A stretch of DNA of 64,000 nucleotides from Rhodococcus sp. Leaf278 (GTDB taxonomy: Bacteria; Actinomycetota; Actinomycetes; Mycobacteriales; Mycobacteriaceae): contig NZ_LMRR01000045.1 in NCBI RefSeq assembly GCF_001426085.1, positions 203,365 through 267,364 of the forward strand. Reading direction: 5' to 3'. Shown one piece after another: positions 17,801-26,259 of this stretch. Below the pieces are notes generated by a model, which was not told the origin of the DNA, did no database searches, and saw nothing but the letters and a program-made list of their open reading frames with translations. Numbering within the stretch: position 1 is the stretch's first letter; every line of letters starts with the position of its first letter. The translations under genes were made by a program, and so were the position numbers.

Positions 17801-18366
17801 TTCCAGCCGAAGTCTCGACGCAATCGTGCTGCGACGGAATCGAATTGGGACTTGCCCAGGATCGCGCCCTCGCGGCGGATACCGTCTTCGGGCACGTCGA
17901 GAACGCGGTCCAGACGAATCCAGCTCGGTCGGCCCTCGGCATCCCAGGAACCGGATCCGATCGATTGCCAGTCGCGGTCGCCGTCCCGGCTGCTCTGGCT
18001 CGACAGCATCAGACCGAGTAGGTCGTTGCCCTCACGCCCGATGACCAACACCGGGCGATCCTTGCCCTGACTTGCGTCTTCTTCGTAGGTCACCCAGGTC
18101 CAGACGATTTCACCCGGATCGGCCTTGCCGTCCAGGTCGGGGGAGTACTCGATGGTGCGGGCGCGCTGGGCCGTCGGCCTCGTCTGTGACGCCACCGGGC
18201 GGCCGGGTCGCGGAGCCGGAGCGGACGTGTTCGTCGTCGTGCCAGTGATCGCGTCCTTGCCCTTCTGCAGGGCACCGGACTTCTGCAGTTGACGCAGCAG
18301 TCGCGGGCCTTCACGCATCGCGATCTTGCCCAGTTCCTTGCCGAATCTGCTCCAGTTGCCAGCCAT
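17797..18366 (-). CDS. PemK/MazF-like family protein
   Basis: The 189-residue product has a basic N-terminal part (FGKELGKIAMREGPRLLRQL), a Ser/Thr/Pro/Ala linker and a C-terminal PemK/MazF-like beta-barrel domain: PGEIVWTWVTYEED, KDRPVLVIGR and LGLMLSS match the family pattern. True MazF proteins are about 110 residues and are paired with an antitoxin; here no antitoxin gene is adjacent and the N-terminal extension is unusual. It may be a housekeeping relative and not a toxin. A homologue sits beside lepA in mycobacteria. Convergent with the transglutaminase gene. Confidence 0.75.
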   Translation of the reverse strand: MAGNWSRFGKELGKIAMREGPRLLRQLQKSGALQKGKDAITGTTTNTSAPAPRPGRPVASQTRPTAQRARTIEYSPDLDGKADPGEIVWTWVTYEEDASQGKDRPVLVIGREGNDLLGLMLSSQSSRDGDRDWQSIGSGSWDAEGRPSWIRLDRVLDVPEDGIRREGAILGKSQFDSVAARLRRDFGWN

Positions 18367-18522
18367 GCGGCGAGTGTAGCCACCCTCACGTTGCTGCTCA
18401 CAGCCCAGACTGTGGCGACCTCGCAGCCGAACTCGGACAGCCGGGGACGGCGCATCGTTCTCGGCGTGGGACGATGGACATACCCGTTCGCTCATTTCGA
18501 ACACGCCAGCCGAAGGATACGA

Positions 18523-20364
18523 GTGCCCAGCTTCGCCGACACGACGTTCACCGATCCGTCCAGGATCAGGAACTTCTGCATCATTGCCCACATCGACCAC
18601 GGTAAGTCGACGCTGGCAGACCGGATGTTGCAGCTCACGGGCGTCGTCGACGACCGGTCGATGCGCGCACAGTACTTGGACCGGATGGATATCGAGCGCG
18701 AGCGCGGAATCACCATCAAGGCGCAGAACGTGCGGCTGCCGTGGGTTGTCGACGGCGAAGAGTTCGTGCTGCACCTCATCGACACTCCCGGTCACGTCGA
18801 CTTCACCTACGAGGTCTCTCGCGCACTCGAAGCATGCGAAGGTGCGGTGCTGCTCGTCGACGCCGCCCAGGGTATCGAGGCGCAGACGCTGGCCAACCTG
18901 TACCTGGCTCTCGACAAAGAGCTCACCATCATTCCGGTGCTCAACAAGATCGATCTCCCCGCTGCCGATCCGGATCGCTATGCGGCCGAGATCGCCCACA
19001 TCATCGGGTGCGAGGCCGACGACGTTCTGCGCGTATCCGGTAAGACCGGTGTCGGCGTGGAAGAACTGCTCAACGAGGTCGTCAAACTGGTCCCGGCTCC
19101 GGTCGGAAACCCGGACGGCCCGGCCCGCGCAATGATCTTCGACTCGGTTTACGACACCTACCGCGGCGTCGTCACCTACGTGCGAGTGGTCGACGGTGCG
19201 CTCAACCCGCGCGAGAAGGTCACGATGATGTCGACCGGCTCGACGCACGAGTTGCTCGAGGTCGGCATCGTCTCGCCCGATCCCAAGGCCACCAAGGGCT
19301 TGGGCGTCGGCGAGGTCGGTTACCTCATCACCGGAGTCAAGGACGTCCGTCAGTCGAAGGTGGGCGACACCGTCACGACCTTCCGCAAGGGTGCAACCGA
19401 GCCGCTGACCGGCTACCGCGAGCCTCGGCCGATGGTGTATTCCGGTCTCTACCCACTCGACGGCTCGGACTACCCGGACCTGCGTGATGCTCTCGAGAAG
19501 CTGCAACTCAACGATGCGGCCCTGACCTACGAGCCGGAGACCTCGGTTGCTCTCGGCTTCGGATTCCGCTGTGGCTTCCTCGGTCTGCTGCACATGGAGA
19601 TCACCCGCGAACGACTCGAGCGGGAGTTCAACCTCGACTTGATCTCGACCTCGCCGAACGTGGTCTACCGCGTCGAGATGGAAGACGGTGCCGAGCACAT
19701 CGTCACCAATCCGTCGTACTGGCCCGAGGGCAAGGCACGCGAGGTGTTCGAGCCGATGGTGAAGTGCACGATCATCTCACCCAGTGAGTTCATCGGCTCC
19801 ATCATGGAGCTGTGCCAGGGACGACGTGGCGAGCTCGGGGGCATGGACTACCTGTCCGAGACCCGCGTGGAGTTGCGCTACACGATTCCGATGGCCGAGA
19901 TCATCTTCGACTTCTTCGACATCCTCAAATCCCGCACCCGCGGGTACGCCAGCCTCGATTACGAGGAGATCGGCGAGCAGGCCGGTGCGCTGGTCAAGGT
20001 CGACATCTTGCTGCAGGGTGAGGCCGTGGACGCGTTCTCGGCAATCGTGCACAAGGACAATGCCGCGGCCTACGGCAACAAGATGACGACCAAACTCAAG
20101 GAACTGATTCCGCGTCAGCAGTTCGAGGTGCCGATCCAGGCCGCCATCGGATCGCGCATCATCGCCCGCGAGAACATCCGCGCGATCCGTAAGGATGTGT
20201 TGGCCAAGTGCTACGGCGGCGACATAAGCCGTAAGCGCAAGCTGCTCGAGAAGCAGAAGGAAGGCAAGAAGCGGATGAAGACGATCGGTCGCGTCGAGGT
20301 GCCGCAGGAAGCCTTCGTCGCCGCACTGTCCTCGGAGTCTTCGTCGGACAAGCCCAAGAAGTAA
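18523..20364 (+). CDS. lepA: Elongation factor 4 (back-translocating GTPase)
   Basis: Ribosome-associated GTPase of the EF-G family. The 613-residue product has G1 AHIDHGKSTLAD, G3 DTPGHVDFTYEV, G4 NKIDLP, and the LepA-specific C terminus (AKCYGGDISRKRKLLEKQKE). The frame is open back to 18289, but GTG 18523 has AAGGA upstream at 18512-18516 and gives the family N terminus (SFADTTFTDPSRIRNFCI). The promoter must lie in the 156 nt shared with the divergent PemK-like gene. Confidence 0.97.
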   Translation: MPSFADTTFTDPSRIRNFCIIAHIDHGKSTLADRMLQLTGVVDDRSMRAQYLDRMDIERERGITIKAQNVRLPWVVDGEEFVLHLIDTPGHVDFTYEVSRALEACEGAVLLVDAAQGIEAQTLANLYLALDKELTIIPVLNKIDLPAADPDRYAAEIAHIIGCEADDVLRVSGKTGVGVEELLNEVVKLVPAPVGNPDGPARAMIFDSVYDTYRGVVTYVRVVDGALNPREKVTMMSTGSTHELLEVGIVSPDPKATKGLGVGEVGYLITGVKDVRQSKVGDTVTTFRKGATEPLTGYREPRPMVYSGLYPLDGSDYPDLRDALEKLQLNDAALTYEPETSVALGFGFRCGFLGLLHMEITRERLEREFNLDLISTSPNVVYRVEMEDGAEHIVTNPSYWPEGKAREVFEPMVKCTIISPSEFIGSIMELCQGRRGELGGMDYLSETRVELRYTIPMAEIIFDFFDILKSRTRGYASLDYEEIGEQAGALVKVDILLQGEAVDAFSAIVHKDNAAAYGNKMTTKLKELIPRQQFEVPIQAAIGSRIIARENIRAIRKDVLAKCYGGDISRKRKLLEKQKEGKKRMKTIGRVEVPQEAFVAALSSESSSDKPKK

Positions 20365-20386
20365 CCTCACACCCTTTCTGCCGACC

Positions 20387-20420
20387 GCGCGCCCCCGCTC
20401 ACTTCAGAGCAGGGGCGCGC
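20387..20420 (+). terminator. Probable terminator of lepA
   Basis: 14-bp GC-rich stem with one mismatch (20387-20400 with 20407-20420) and a 6-nt loop, 22 nt after the lepA stop. A second copy of AGGGGCGCGC lies just downstream at about 20432, so an alternative pairing is possible. Confidence 0.6.
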
Positions 20421-20490
20421 AGTCGTCAACAGGGGCGCGCGGTCCCCACCGACCCCTCTCTCGAATGGCCGGCGAGTACATTTCGAACCT

Positions 20491-21498
20491 GTGACTACGC
20501 CGATCTTGAAGCAGCTCCGTGTGCCCGTTGTCGGTGCCCCGATGGCGGGTGGCCCGAGTACTCCAGAGCTCGCTCGCGCGGTCTCGGAGGCGGGCGGGAT
20601 AGGCATGATCGCGGGCGCCTTGCTGACACCCGAAGCATTTGCCGCACAAATCGATTCGGTGCGGGTCCTGCCGTTCGGTGTGAACCTCTTTCTGCCGGAG
20701 GAGCCGTCCGGTGCCGACGTGGACAGCTACGCCGCGCACCTGGCACCGTGGTTCGAGCGGTTCGACGCCGAACCAGGGGAGCTGCTGCGACGAGACGACT
20801 TCTACGCCGAGAAGTTCGCATGGCTGCTCGAGCACCCGGTACCGCTGGTCTCGAGCACGTTCGCGACGTTCGATGCGGACGAGGTAGCCCAACTGCACGC
20901 CGTCGGGACCGAGGTGTGGGCCACCGTCGCCACCGCGTCCGACGCGTCGGTGGCCACCGCCAACGGCGTCGACGCCCTCGTTGTGCAGGGGCCCGAAGCC
21001 GGTGGACATCGGGGTACGTTCGACGGGTCGTCCCCGGACGAACCGTTGGCCGAACTGCTGTTGGCGATCCGCGAGATCTCGGAACTTCCTCGCATTGCAG
21101 CGGGTGGGTTGATGGACGGCAACGACATTGCGCCACTGCTGGATTCGGGTGCCGCCCATGCCGCGCAGCTCGGGACAGCGTTCCTGAACACGCCTGAGGC
21201 CGGCACCAAACCGGTGCACCGCGAACAGCTCACACTGGCTCCGGGCACCGCAGTGACGAGGGCGTTCTCGGGCCGTCCCGCGCGGGGTCTGGTGAACGAA
21301 TTCATGCAGGCGAACTCGGACGTCGCTCCCTTGGCGTATCCCGATCTGCACTACCTGACTGCGCCGATGCGCGCGAAGGCCGCAGCAGTGGGCGACCCGT
21401 CGGGACTGTCGATGTGGGCCGGTACCGGCCATCGCCGCGCTCAGGCAAAGCCCGCGGCCGAGCTGATCGCCGACTGGGCGAAGCAGCTAGGCCGCTGA
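20491..21498 (+). CDS. Nitronate monooxygenase family protein
   Basis: FMN-dependent TIM-barrel oxygenase of the NMO/2-nitropropane dioxygenase family, which detoxifies nitronates. The 335-residue product shows PVVGAPMAGGPSTPELARAV at the start, the hallmark VVQGPEAGGHRGTF in the middle and RIAAGGLMDGNDIAPLL near residue 210. Start is the GTG 20491. It stands alone after the lepA terminator and converges on the GH15 gene with 13 nt between them. Related enoyl-ACP reductases share the fold, so substrate is not certain. Confidence 0.88.
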   Translation: MTTPILKQLRVPVVGAPMAGGPSTPELARAVSEAGGIGMIAGALLTPEAFAAQIDSVRVLPFGVNLFLPEEPSGADVDSYAAHLAPWFERFDAEPGELLRRDDFYAEKFAWLLEHPVPLVSSTFATFDADEVAQLHAVGTEVWATVATASDASVATANGVDALVVQGPEAGGHRGTFDGSSPDEPLAELLLAIREISELPRIAAGGLMDGNDIAPLLDSGAAHAAQLGTAFLNTPEAGTKPVHREQLTLAPGTAVTRAFSGRPARGLVNEFMQANSDVAPLAYPDLHYLTAPMRAKAAAVGDPSGLSMWAGTGHRRAQAKPAAELIADWAKQLGR

Positions 21499-21511
21499 AA
21501 CCTCGACTCGA

Positions 21512-23557
21512 TCAAGGGTTGGAGTGAGCGGGCTGAAAGTGGCCCGATGCCTGTGCCTCCTCGGCTCGGATGACGTGGACCACTGCGTTGATCAGAGCGA
21601 GGTGCGTGAATGCCTGCGGGAAATTACCGAGGTGACGGCCGGTGCGATGATCGATCTCTTCTGCATAGAGCTTGAGCGGGCTCGCGTAACCGAGCAGCCG
21701 TTCGCAGAGGTGCTTCGCACGGGGGAGTTCACCGATTTCCACCAAGGCGGAGACCAGCCAGAACGAGCAGATCGTGAACGTTCCTTCCTCACCGGCCAAG
21801 CCGTCGTCGGTGGTGTCGGTACGGTAGCGCAGAACCAATCCGTCCTCGGTCAACTCGTCGGCGATGGCGAGCACCGTGGCACGGATTCGCTCGTCGTCGG
21901 CCGGTAGGAACCGGAGCAGCGGTGCCAGTAGCAACGACGCGTCCAGCGACGGGTCGCCGTAGCGCTGGGTCAGCACTCCGCGTGAGTCGATGCCGTGCTC
22001 GAGAATGTCCGCCTTGATCTCGTCCGCGATCTCGTTCCACTGGTCCGAGTAGTCCTTCTCGCCGTGGATGTCGGCGAGCTTGGCGCCGCGATCGAGCGCG
22101 ACCCAACACATGAGCTTCGAGGACGTGAAGTGCTGCGGTTCGCCGCGTACCTCCCAAATGCCACGGTCCGGTTTGCGCCAATTGGCGATCGCTTCCTCGA
22201 CCTGACGTTTGAGCAGCGGCCACAGAAATTCCGGGACGTGCTCACGTGACTTGACGTGCAGGTACACCGAGTCGAGCATGGTGCCCCAGATATCGTGCTG
22301 CTCTTGGTCGTAGGCACCGTTGCCGATGCGTACCGGCCGCGCTCCGTCGTATCCGGACAAGTGCGTCAGCTCGCTCTCGTCGAGAGTCTTCTCGCCGCCG
22401 ATGCCGTACATCACCTGTAGCGGATTGACCTCGCCGTTCGCCGTCGTCGCCACGTCGGACATGAACGCGAAGAAGTCGTTGGCCTCACGGTCCAGTCCGA
22501 GGGTGTAGAGGCCCCACAGTGCGAACGTCGAATCGCGGACCCAGGTGTAGCGGTAGTCCCAGTTACGTTCTCCACCCGGCGTTTCCGGGAGCGACGTGGT
22601 CGATGCCGCCAGCAGGGCACCGGTGGGCGCGTAGGTCAGGCCCTTCAATGTCAACGCGCTGCGCTGGAGGTAGCCGCGCCACGGGTGGTCGGGGAACCGC
22701 CCGATCGTGATCCACTGTCGCCAGCATTCCGACGTCCGCCACATCTTGCTCGCAGCTTCCTCGAAGGTCTGCGGCGCAGGGAGGTCGGACCACGACAGCG
22801 CGACGAACACGTTGTCGCCCTCGGTCATTCGGGTTCGAGCTCGAGCCTCACGGCCCTCGATCCCGATCCGAAGATTGGTGGTCAGCTTCAGTGTGGGCTG
22901 GTCACCGTCCGCGCTCGCCTCACAGGTTGCGGTGGTCTCCTCGTACACCTTGCCGGTGTACTCCCAGTTCGCGGGCGCCCGGTGGTAGTCGAAGGCGGGC
23001 TCGCAGCTCATCTCCAATTCGACAGTGCCGCTGACACATTTGATGGTGCGCAGCAGTATGTGTTCGGCATCCCAGTCGCTCGGTGCGCGCTTGTGGGTGC
23101 GAGAGCGCTGATCGGTGTTGTGCCACGGGCCCATCACCAATGCATCACGCACGATCAACCAACCGGTCTCGGTCTGCCACGTGGTCTCGACGATCAGACC
23201 GCCGGGCAGATAGCGGCGCGCCGCAGGGACCGACTGACCGTAGGGGCCGACGCGAAAGTGACCGGCACTGCGGTCGAGAATTGCGCCGAAGATACTGGGG
23301 GAGTCCGGCCGGGGCACGCACATCCACTCGACGGATCCGTTGCGCGCGATCAGACACGTGGTCTCGCAGTCCGAGAGGAACGCGTAGTCGTCGATCGGCG
23401 GAAAGGCGCTGCGGTAGGACGTCAGGGTGGACACCGGTGCATCGGTACTGCCCAATGCGCCCTGAACTTCGATCCCGCCCAACCCCGGATGGCCCGATCC
23501 CATCGCGGGCTCGTCGGCCACCGGAGGCACGGGCGAAACGTCTTCGAATGCCGTCAT
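21512..23557 (-). CDS. Glycoside hydrolase family 15 protein, trehalase-like
   Basis: The 681-residue product is a GH15 enzyme: an N-terminal beta-sandwich (TEYAFLSDCET-like start, DYAFLSDCETTCLIARNG) and an alpha/alpha barrel with TPGGERNWDYRYTWVRDSTF near residue 329 and the GIWEVRGEPQHFTSSK segment, with a catalytic-region Glu, near residue 468. Mycobacterial GH15 proteins in this position have been reported as trehalases that split trehalose to glucose; glucoamylase-like activity is the alternative. No signal peptide, so cytosolic. Confidence 0.87.
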   Translation of the reverse strand: MTAFEDVSPVPPVADEPAMGSGHPGLGGIEVQGALGSTDAPVSTLTSYRSAFPPIDDYAFLSDCETTCLIARNGSVEWMCVPRPDSPSIFGAILDRSAGHFRVGPYGQSVPAARRYLPGGLIVETTWQTETGWLIVRDALVMGPWHNTDQRSRTHKRAPSDWDAEHILLRTIKCVSGTVELEMSCEPAFDYHRAPANWEYTGKVYEETTATCEASADGDQPTLKLTTNLRIGIEGREARARTRMTEGDNVFVALSWSDLPAPQTFEEAASKMWRTSECWRQWITIGRFPDHPWRGYLQRSALTLKGLTYAPTGALLAASTTSLPETPGGERNWDYRYTWVRDSTFALWGLYTLGLDREANDFFAFMSDVATTANGEVNPLQVMYGIGGEKTLDESELTHLSGYDGARPVRIGNGAYDQEQHDIWGTMLDSVYLHVKSREHVPEFLWPLLKRQVEEAIANWRKPDRGIWEVRGEPQHFTSSKLMCWVALDRGAKLADIHGEKDYSDQWNEIADEIKADILEHGIDSRGVLTQRYGDPSLDASLLLAPLLRFLPADDERIRATVLAIADELTEDGLVLRYRTDTTDDGLAGEEGTFTICSFWLVSALVEIGELPRAKHLCERLLGYASPLKLYAEEIDHRTGRHLGNFPQAFTHLALINAVVHVIRAEEAQASGHFQPAHSNP

Positions 23558-23650
23558 GGCGTAATCATCGACTTATCGAAGGCAGTCGTCCACTGCTGGT
23601 CGTCGATCGGCGTGGCGTGAGCACCGGACGTGCTGGTTTAAGCTGCGAGG

Positions 23651-23884
23651 GTGGAACCGGTTGCGCGATGGTGGGACGGCGTCGAACTGTGGGTGACGGG
23701 CCTGCCGTTCGTACCGCAGGCCACTGTCGTGCTGCTGGTCATCGTGCCGACGGCGTTCCTGCTGGCGCGAGTATTCGATCGAGTGCTCGCGGTGGTCCTA
23801 CGCCTGCTCGGCCGCGACGCTCGCGCTGCTCGCGAGGCGGATTCGACGGGTACCGCCTCCACCACGACGAAGGATGGACAGTAA
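23651..23884 (+). CDS. Small membrane protein, function unknown
   Basis: 77 residues with one or two hydrophobic stretches (FVPQATVVLLVIVPTAFLLA) followed by an amphipathic basic segment (RVLAVVLRLLGRDARAAR) and a polar tail. I do not recognise a family. The GTG start has only a weak GAGG before it. Support comes from the membrane-like composition and from the next tiny ORF, whose ATG overlaps this stop by one base (TAATG). It diverges from the GH15 gene. Confidence 0.55.
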   Translation: MEPVARWWDGVELWVTGLPFVPQATVVLLVIVPTAFLLARVFDRVLAVVLRLLGRDARAAREADSTGTASTTTKDGQ

Positions 23885-23961
23885 TGCCACGGTCTCGGGT
23901 AACGCTGGCGCTCATCGCGCTGCTGGTGCTGGTTGTCATCGCCTGGCTGCTCACGAGGTAG
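23884..23961 (+). CDS. Tiny single-helix membrane peptide
   Basis: 25 codons: a basic start (PRSR), a hydrophobic helix (VTLALIALLVLVVIAWLL) and a terminal Thr-Arg. The ATG shares its first base with the stop of the upstream small membrane protein, which suggests translational coupling. It is too short for homology; membrane insertion is inferred from composition only. Confidence 0.4.
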   Translation: MPRSRVTLALIALLVLVVIAWLLTR

Positions 23962-23980
23962 GGCCCCGTCACAACGACTC

Positions 23981-24007
23981 GGCGGACGGCTGCGCCGTCT
24001 AGTCGCC
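23981..24007 (+). terminator. Possible terminator before the sulfate operon
   Basis: GACGGC-TGC-GCCGTC (23985-23999) with outer pairing GGCG/CGCC. Short, GC-rich, no U-run. It would insulate the small membrane genes from the sulfate leader promoter. Confidence 0.35.
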
Positions 24008-24023
24008 GGGCGCGTCCGCTGAA

Positions 24024-24053
24024 TTAGAGTCCGTCCGAAACCTCTGCTAGATT
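24024..24053 (+). promoter_or_regulatory. Leaderless promoter of the sulfate-uptake leader ORF
   Basis: TTAGAG (24024-24029) and TAGATT (24048-24053) are 18 nt apart. The -10 box ends 7 nt before the GTG at 24061, so transcription should start at or very near that codon and give a leaderless short ORF. Confidence 0.5.
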
Positions 24054-24060
24054 TCTGACC

Positions 24061-24150
24061 GTGTCTTCTGCCGCCGAGTACCGCGTCCGCCATCAGTTGG
24101 CGTTGATTGCTGTCGGCATGTTGGCAGTCGCCGATATCGACTGTTGTTGA
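24061..24150 (+). CDS. Cysteine leader peptide of the sulfate transport operon (candidate)
   Basis: 29-residue ORF that ends VADIDCC followed directly by TGA: two tandem cysteine codons are the last sense codons. It begins right at a predicted transcription start and lies 186 nt before the sulfate-binding protein gene. Leaderless short ORFs with cysteine runs that attenuate sulfur operons are known in mycobacteria; this matches in place and form. Low cysteinyl-tRNA would stall the ribosome at the last codons and change the downstream RNA. The rest of the 24,151-24,336 gap shows no gene. No clear attenuator stem was found by eye. Confidence 0.6.
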   Translation: MSSAAEYRVRHQLALIAVGMLAVADIDCC

Positions 24151-24336
24151 TTCTTTCCTCCGTCGAATCGGTTTTCTCGATCCGTGTGTCCGCCTCGCGT
24201 GACGTGGGTCGTCCATGTTTCCCGCTGCAGCCATGGTGATGTCGCGCTGCCGATGTGGTGTCCGGTTCGACTCGGGGAGTGACGACTTCGACCACTTCGT
24301 TCTCCGTACACACCATTCATGAAAGGCCATCTTTCG

Positions 24337-25359
24337 ATGAGTCATAGCTCTCGTTACCTGCTGACGACCTTCGCCGCCGTGGGAGCACTTCTTCTCACCG
24401 CGTGCGGCGGTGGATCGAGTGACGTCGTCGGCGGCGGATCGGACACCGCCAGCGGTCCCGCATTGACCCTGGTGGGATACGCCGTCCCCAAGAACGGTTG
24501 GGACGCAATCGGTCCCGCTTTTGCAGCCACCGAGAATGGTGAGGGCACCGCCATCAACGCCGACTACGGTGCCTCGGGCAACCAGTCCCGCAAGGTGGCC
24601 GACGGCGCACCCGCCGACATCGTGAATTTTTCGGTCGAACCGGATATCACTCGACTCGTGAAGGCCGGAAAGGTCGACGAGGACTGGAACCAGAATGCCT
24701 ACGGCGGCGTGCCGTTCGGTTCTGTGGTCACCATCGTCGTGCGTGAGGGCAACCCGAAGAACATTCGTACCTGGGACGACCTGATAAAGCCCGACGTTCA
24801 GGTCATCAGCCCCAGTCCACTCAGCTCCGGCTCGGCCAAGTGGAATCTTCTCGCTCCGTACGCGGCGAAGAGCAACGGCGGCCAGGACAAGCAGGCCGGT
24901 CTCGATTTCGTTCGTACCCTCGTCTCCGATCATTTCCCGGTTCAGCCCGAATCCGGCCGCGCGGCAACAGAAGCCTTCCTGCAGGGGCAGGGCGATGCGC
25001 TGCTCAGCTACGAGAACGAGGCACTTCTCATCGAGCAGCAGGGTCAGCAGGTGGAGCACGTGGACGTTCCTGTCACGTTCCGCATCGACAATCCGGTGGC
25101 AGTGATCAACAGCAGTGCCAACCTCGATCGGGCCAATGCGCTGAACGATTTCATCTACACCGACGAGGGACAGAAAATCTGGGCCGAGGCAGGCTTCCGC
25201 CCGACGAACCCGGACATCGCCTCGGAGTACTCCGACAAGTTCTTCACTCCCGAAAAGCTCTACACCATCGATGATCTCGGCGGCTGGACTCAGGTCGACA
25301 CCGATCTGTTCGGCGACAACGGCGCAATCGCGACGATCTATCAGGAAAGTACTCGGTAG
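24337..25359 (+). CDS. Sulfate-binding lipoprotein of ABC importer
   Basis: Substrate-binding protein for sulfate/thiosulfate uptake (CysP/Sbp/SubI type). The 340 residues begin with a lipoprotein signal peptide, lipobox LLTACGGG with Cys23, so the mature protein is anchored on the outer face of the membrane. Family features include TLVGYAVPKNGWDAI and RPTNPDIASEYSDKF near the end. An ATG at 24319 is in frame, but AAAGG 10 nt before 24337 and the signal peptide favour the second. The permeases and ATPase follow in one operon. Confidence 0.93.
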   Translation: MSHSSRYLLTTFAAVGALLLTACGGGSSDVVGGGSDTASGPALTLVGYAVPKNGWDAIGPAFAATENGEGTAINADYGASGNQSRKVADGAPADIVNFSVEPDITRLVKAGKVDEDWNQNAYGGVPFGSVVTIVVREGNPKNIRTWDDLIKPDVQVISPSPLSSGSAKWNLLAPYAAKSNGGQDKQAGLDFVRTLVSDHFPVQPESGRAATEAFLQGQGDALLSYENEALLIEQQGQQVEHVDVPVTFRIDNPVAVINSSANLDRANALNDFIYTDEGQKIWAEAGFRPTNPDIASEYSDKFFTPEKLYTIDDLGGWTQVDTDLFGDNGAIATIYQESTR

Positions 25360-25365
25360 AAATCG

Positions 25366-26259
25366 ATGTCATCTTCGACCACCGAAGCCGCAGCTGCGGG
25401 TTCGCCCGTCCCTCCCGGCACGAGACCTCGGTATCGTGCCGGGCGGGAAGGCCGAAAGTTCAGGGGCCCCGGGTCGGTGGGACCACTCGGCCTCGGGGTC
25501 GCCGTGCTGTGGCTCAGCGTCATCGTGTTGCTTCCGCTGGCCGCGTTGACGGTTCAGTCTTTCGACGCCGGCCTTGCCGGATTCTGGGACGCGATCACCG
25601 AATCCCGGGCCATTGCCACGTTCAAGGTGACGCTGGTCGTCTCCGTCGCGGCCGCAGTGATCAATCTGTTCCTGGGCACCCTCATCGCGTGGGTCCTCGT
25701 TCGGGACGAGTTCCCGGGTAAACGATTCGTCAACGCCCTGATCGATCTGCCGTTCGCACTGCCGACCATCGTGGCCAGTTTGGTGTTGTTGTCTCTGTAC
25801 GGCCCGGCCAGTCCGATCGGGTTGGTGTTCAACGCAACCAAGCCCGCGGTCGTCGTTGCGCTGCTGTTCGTCACATTGCCGTTCGTGGTGCGCGCGGTGC
25901 AACCGGTGTTGATCGAGTTGGACAAGGACGTCGAGGAGGCGGCCGCGTCGCTCGGAGCCAACAACTGGACGATCTTCCGGCGCATCGTTCTGCCCGTGCT
26001 GCTCCCCGCGGTGCTGTCGGGCGGGGGCCTTGCCTTCGCGCGCGCGATCGGCGAGTTCGGGTCGGTGGTGCTCATCGGCGGCAACATCCCCGACGACACC
26101 CAGGTTGCCTCGCAGTACATTCGCGAGCTGATCGAATACGACCGGCCGATCGACGCCGCGGCTATCTCGGTGGTGTTGTTGGCTATTGCATTCGCTGTGC
26201 TGTTCGTGCTTCGCATCATCGGTAACCGCCTGGCGAGACGGGAGGAGCAGCTCTCGTGA
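25366..26259 (+). CDS. cysT: Sulfate ABC transporter permease CysT
   Basis: 297-residue inner-membrane permease. After a 45-residue polar N terminus there are six hydrophobic segments, and the ABC-contact (EAA) loop is visible as DVEEAAASLGANNWTIFRRI. The sequence LPFALPTIVASLVLLSLYG fits CysT (CysU). It starts 6 nt after the binding-protein stop and overlaps cysW by GTGA, giving a 1:1 heterodimer arrangement. Confidence 0.94.
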   Translation: MSSSTTEAAAAGSPVPPGTRPRYRAGREGRKFRGPGSVGPLGLGVAVLWLSVIVLLPLAALTVQSFDAGLAGFWDAITESRAIATFKVTLVVSVAAAVINLFLGTLIAWVLVRDEFPGKRFVNALIDLPFALPTIVASLVLLSLYGPASPIGLVFNATKPAVVVALLFVTLPFVVRAVQPVLIELDKDVEEAAASLGANNWTIFRRIVLPVLLPAVLSGGGLAFARAIGEFGSVVLIGGNIPDDTQVASQYIRELIEYDRPIDAAAISVVLLAIAFAVLFVLRIIGNRLARREEQLS

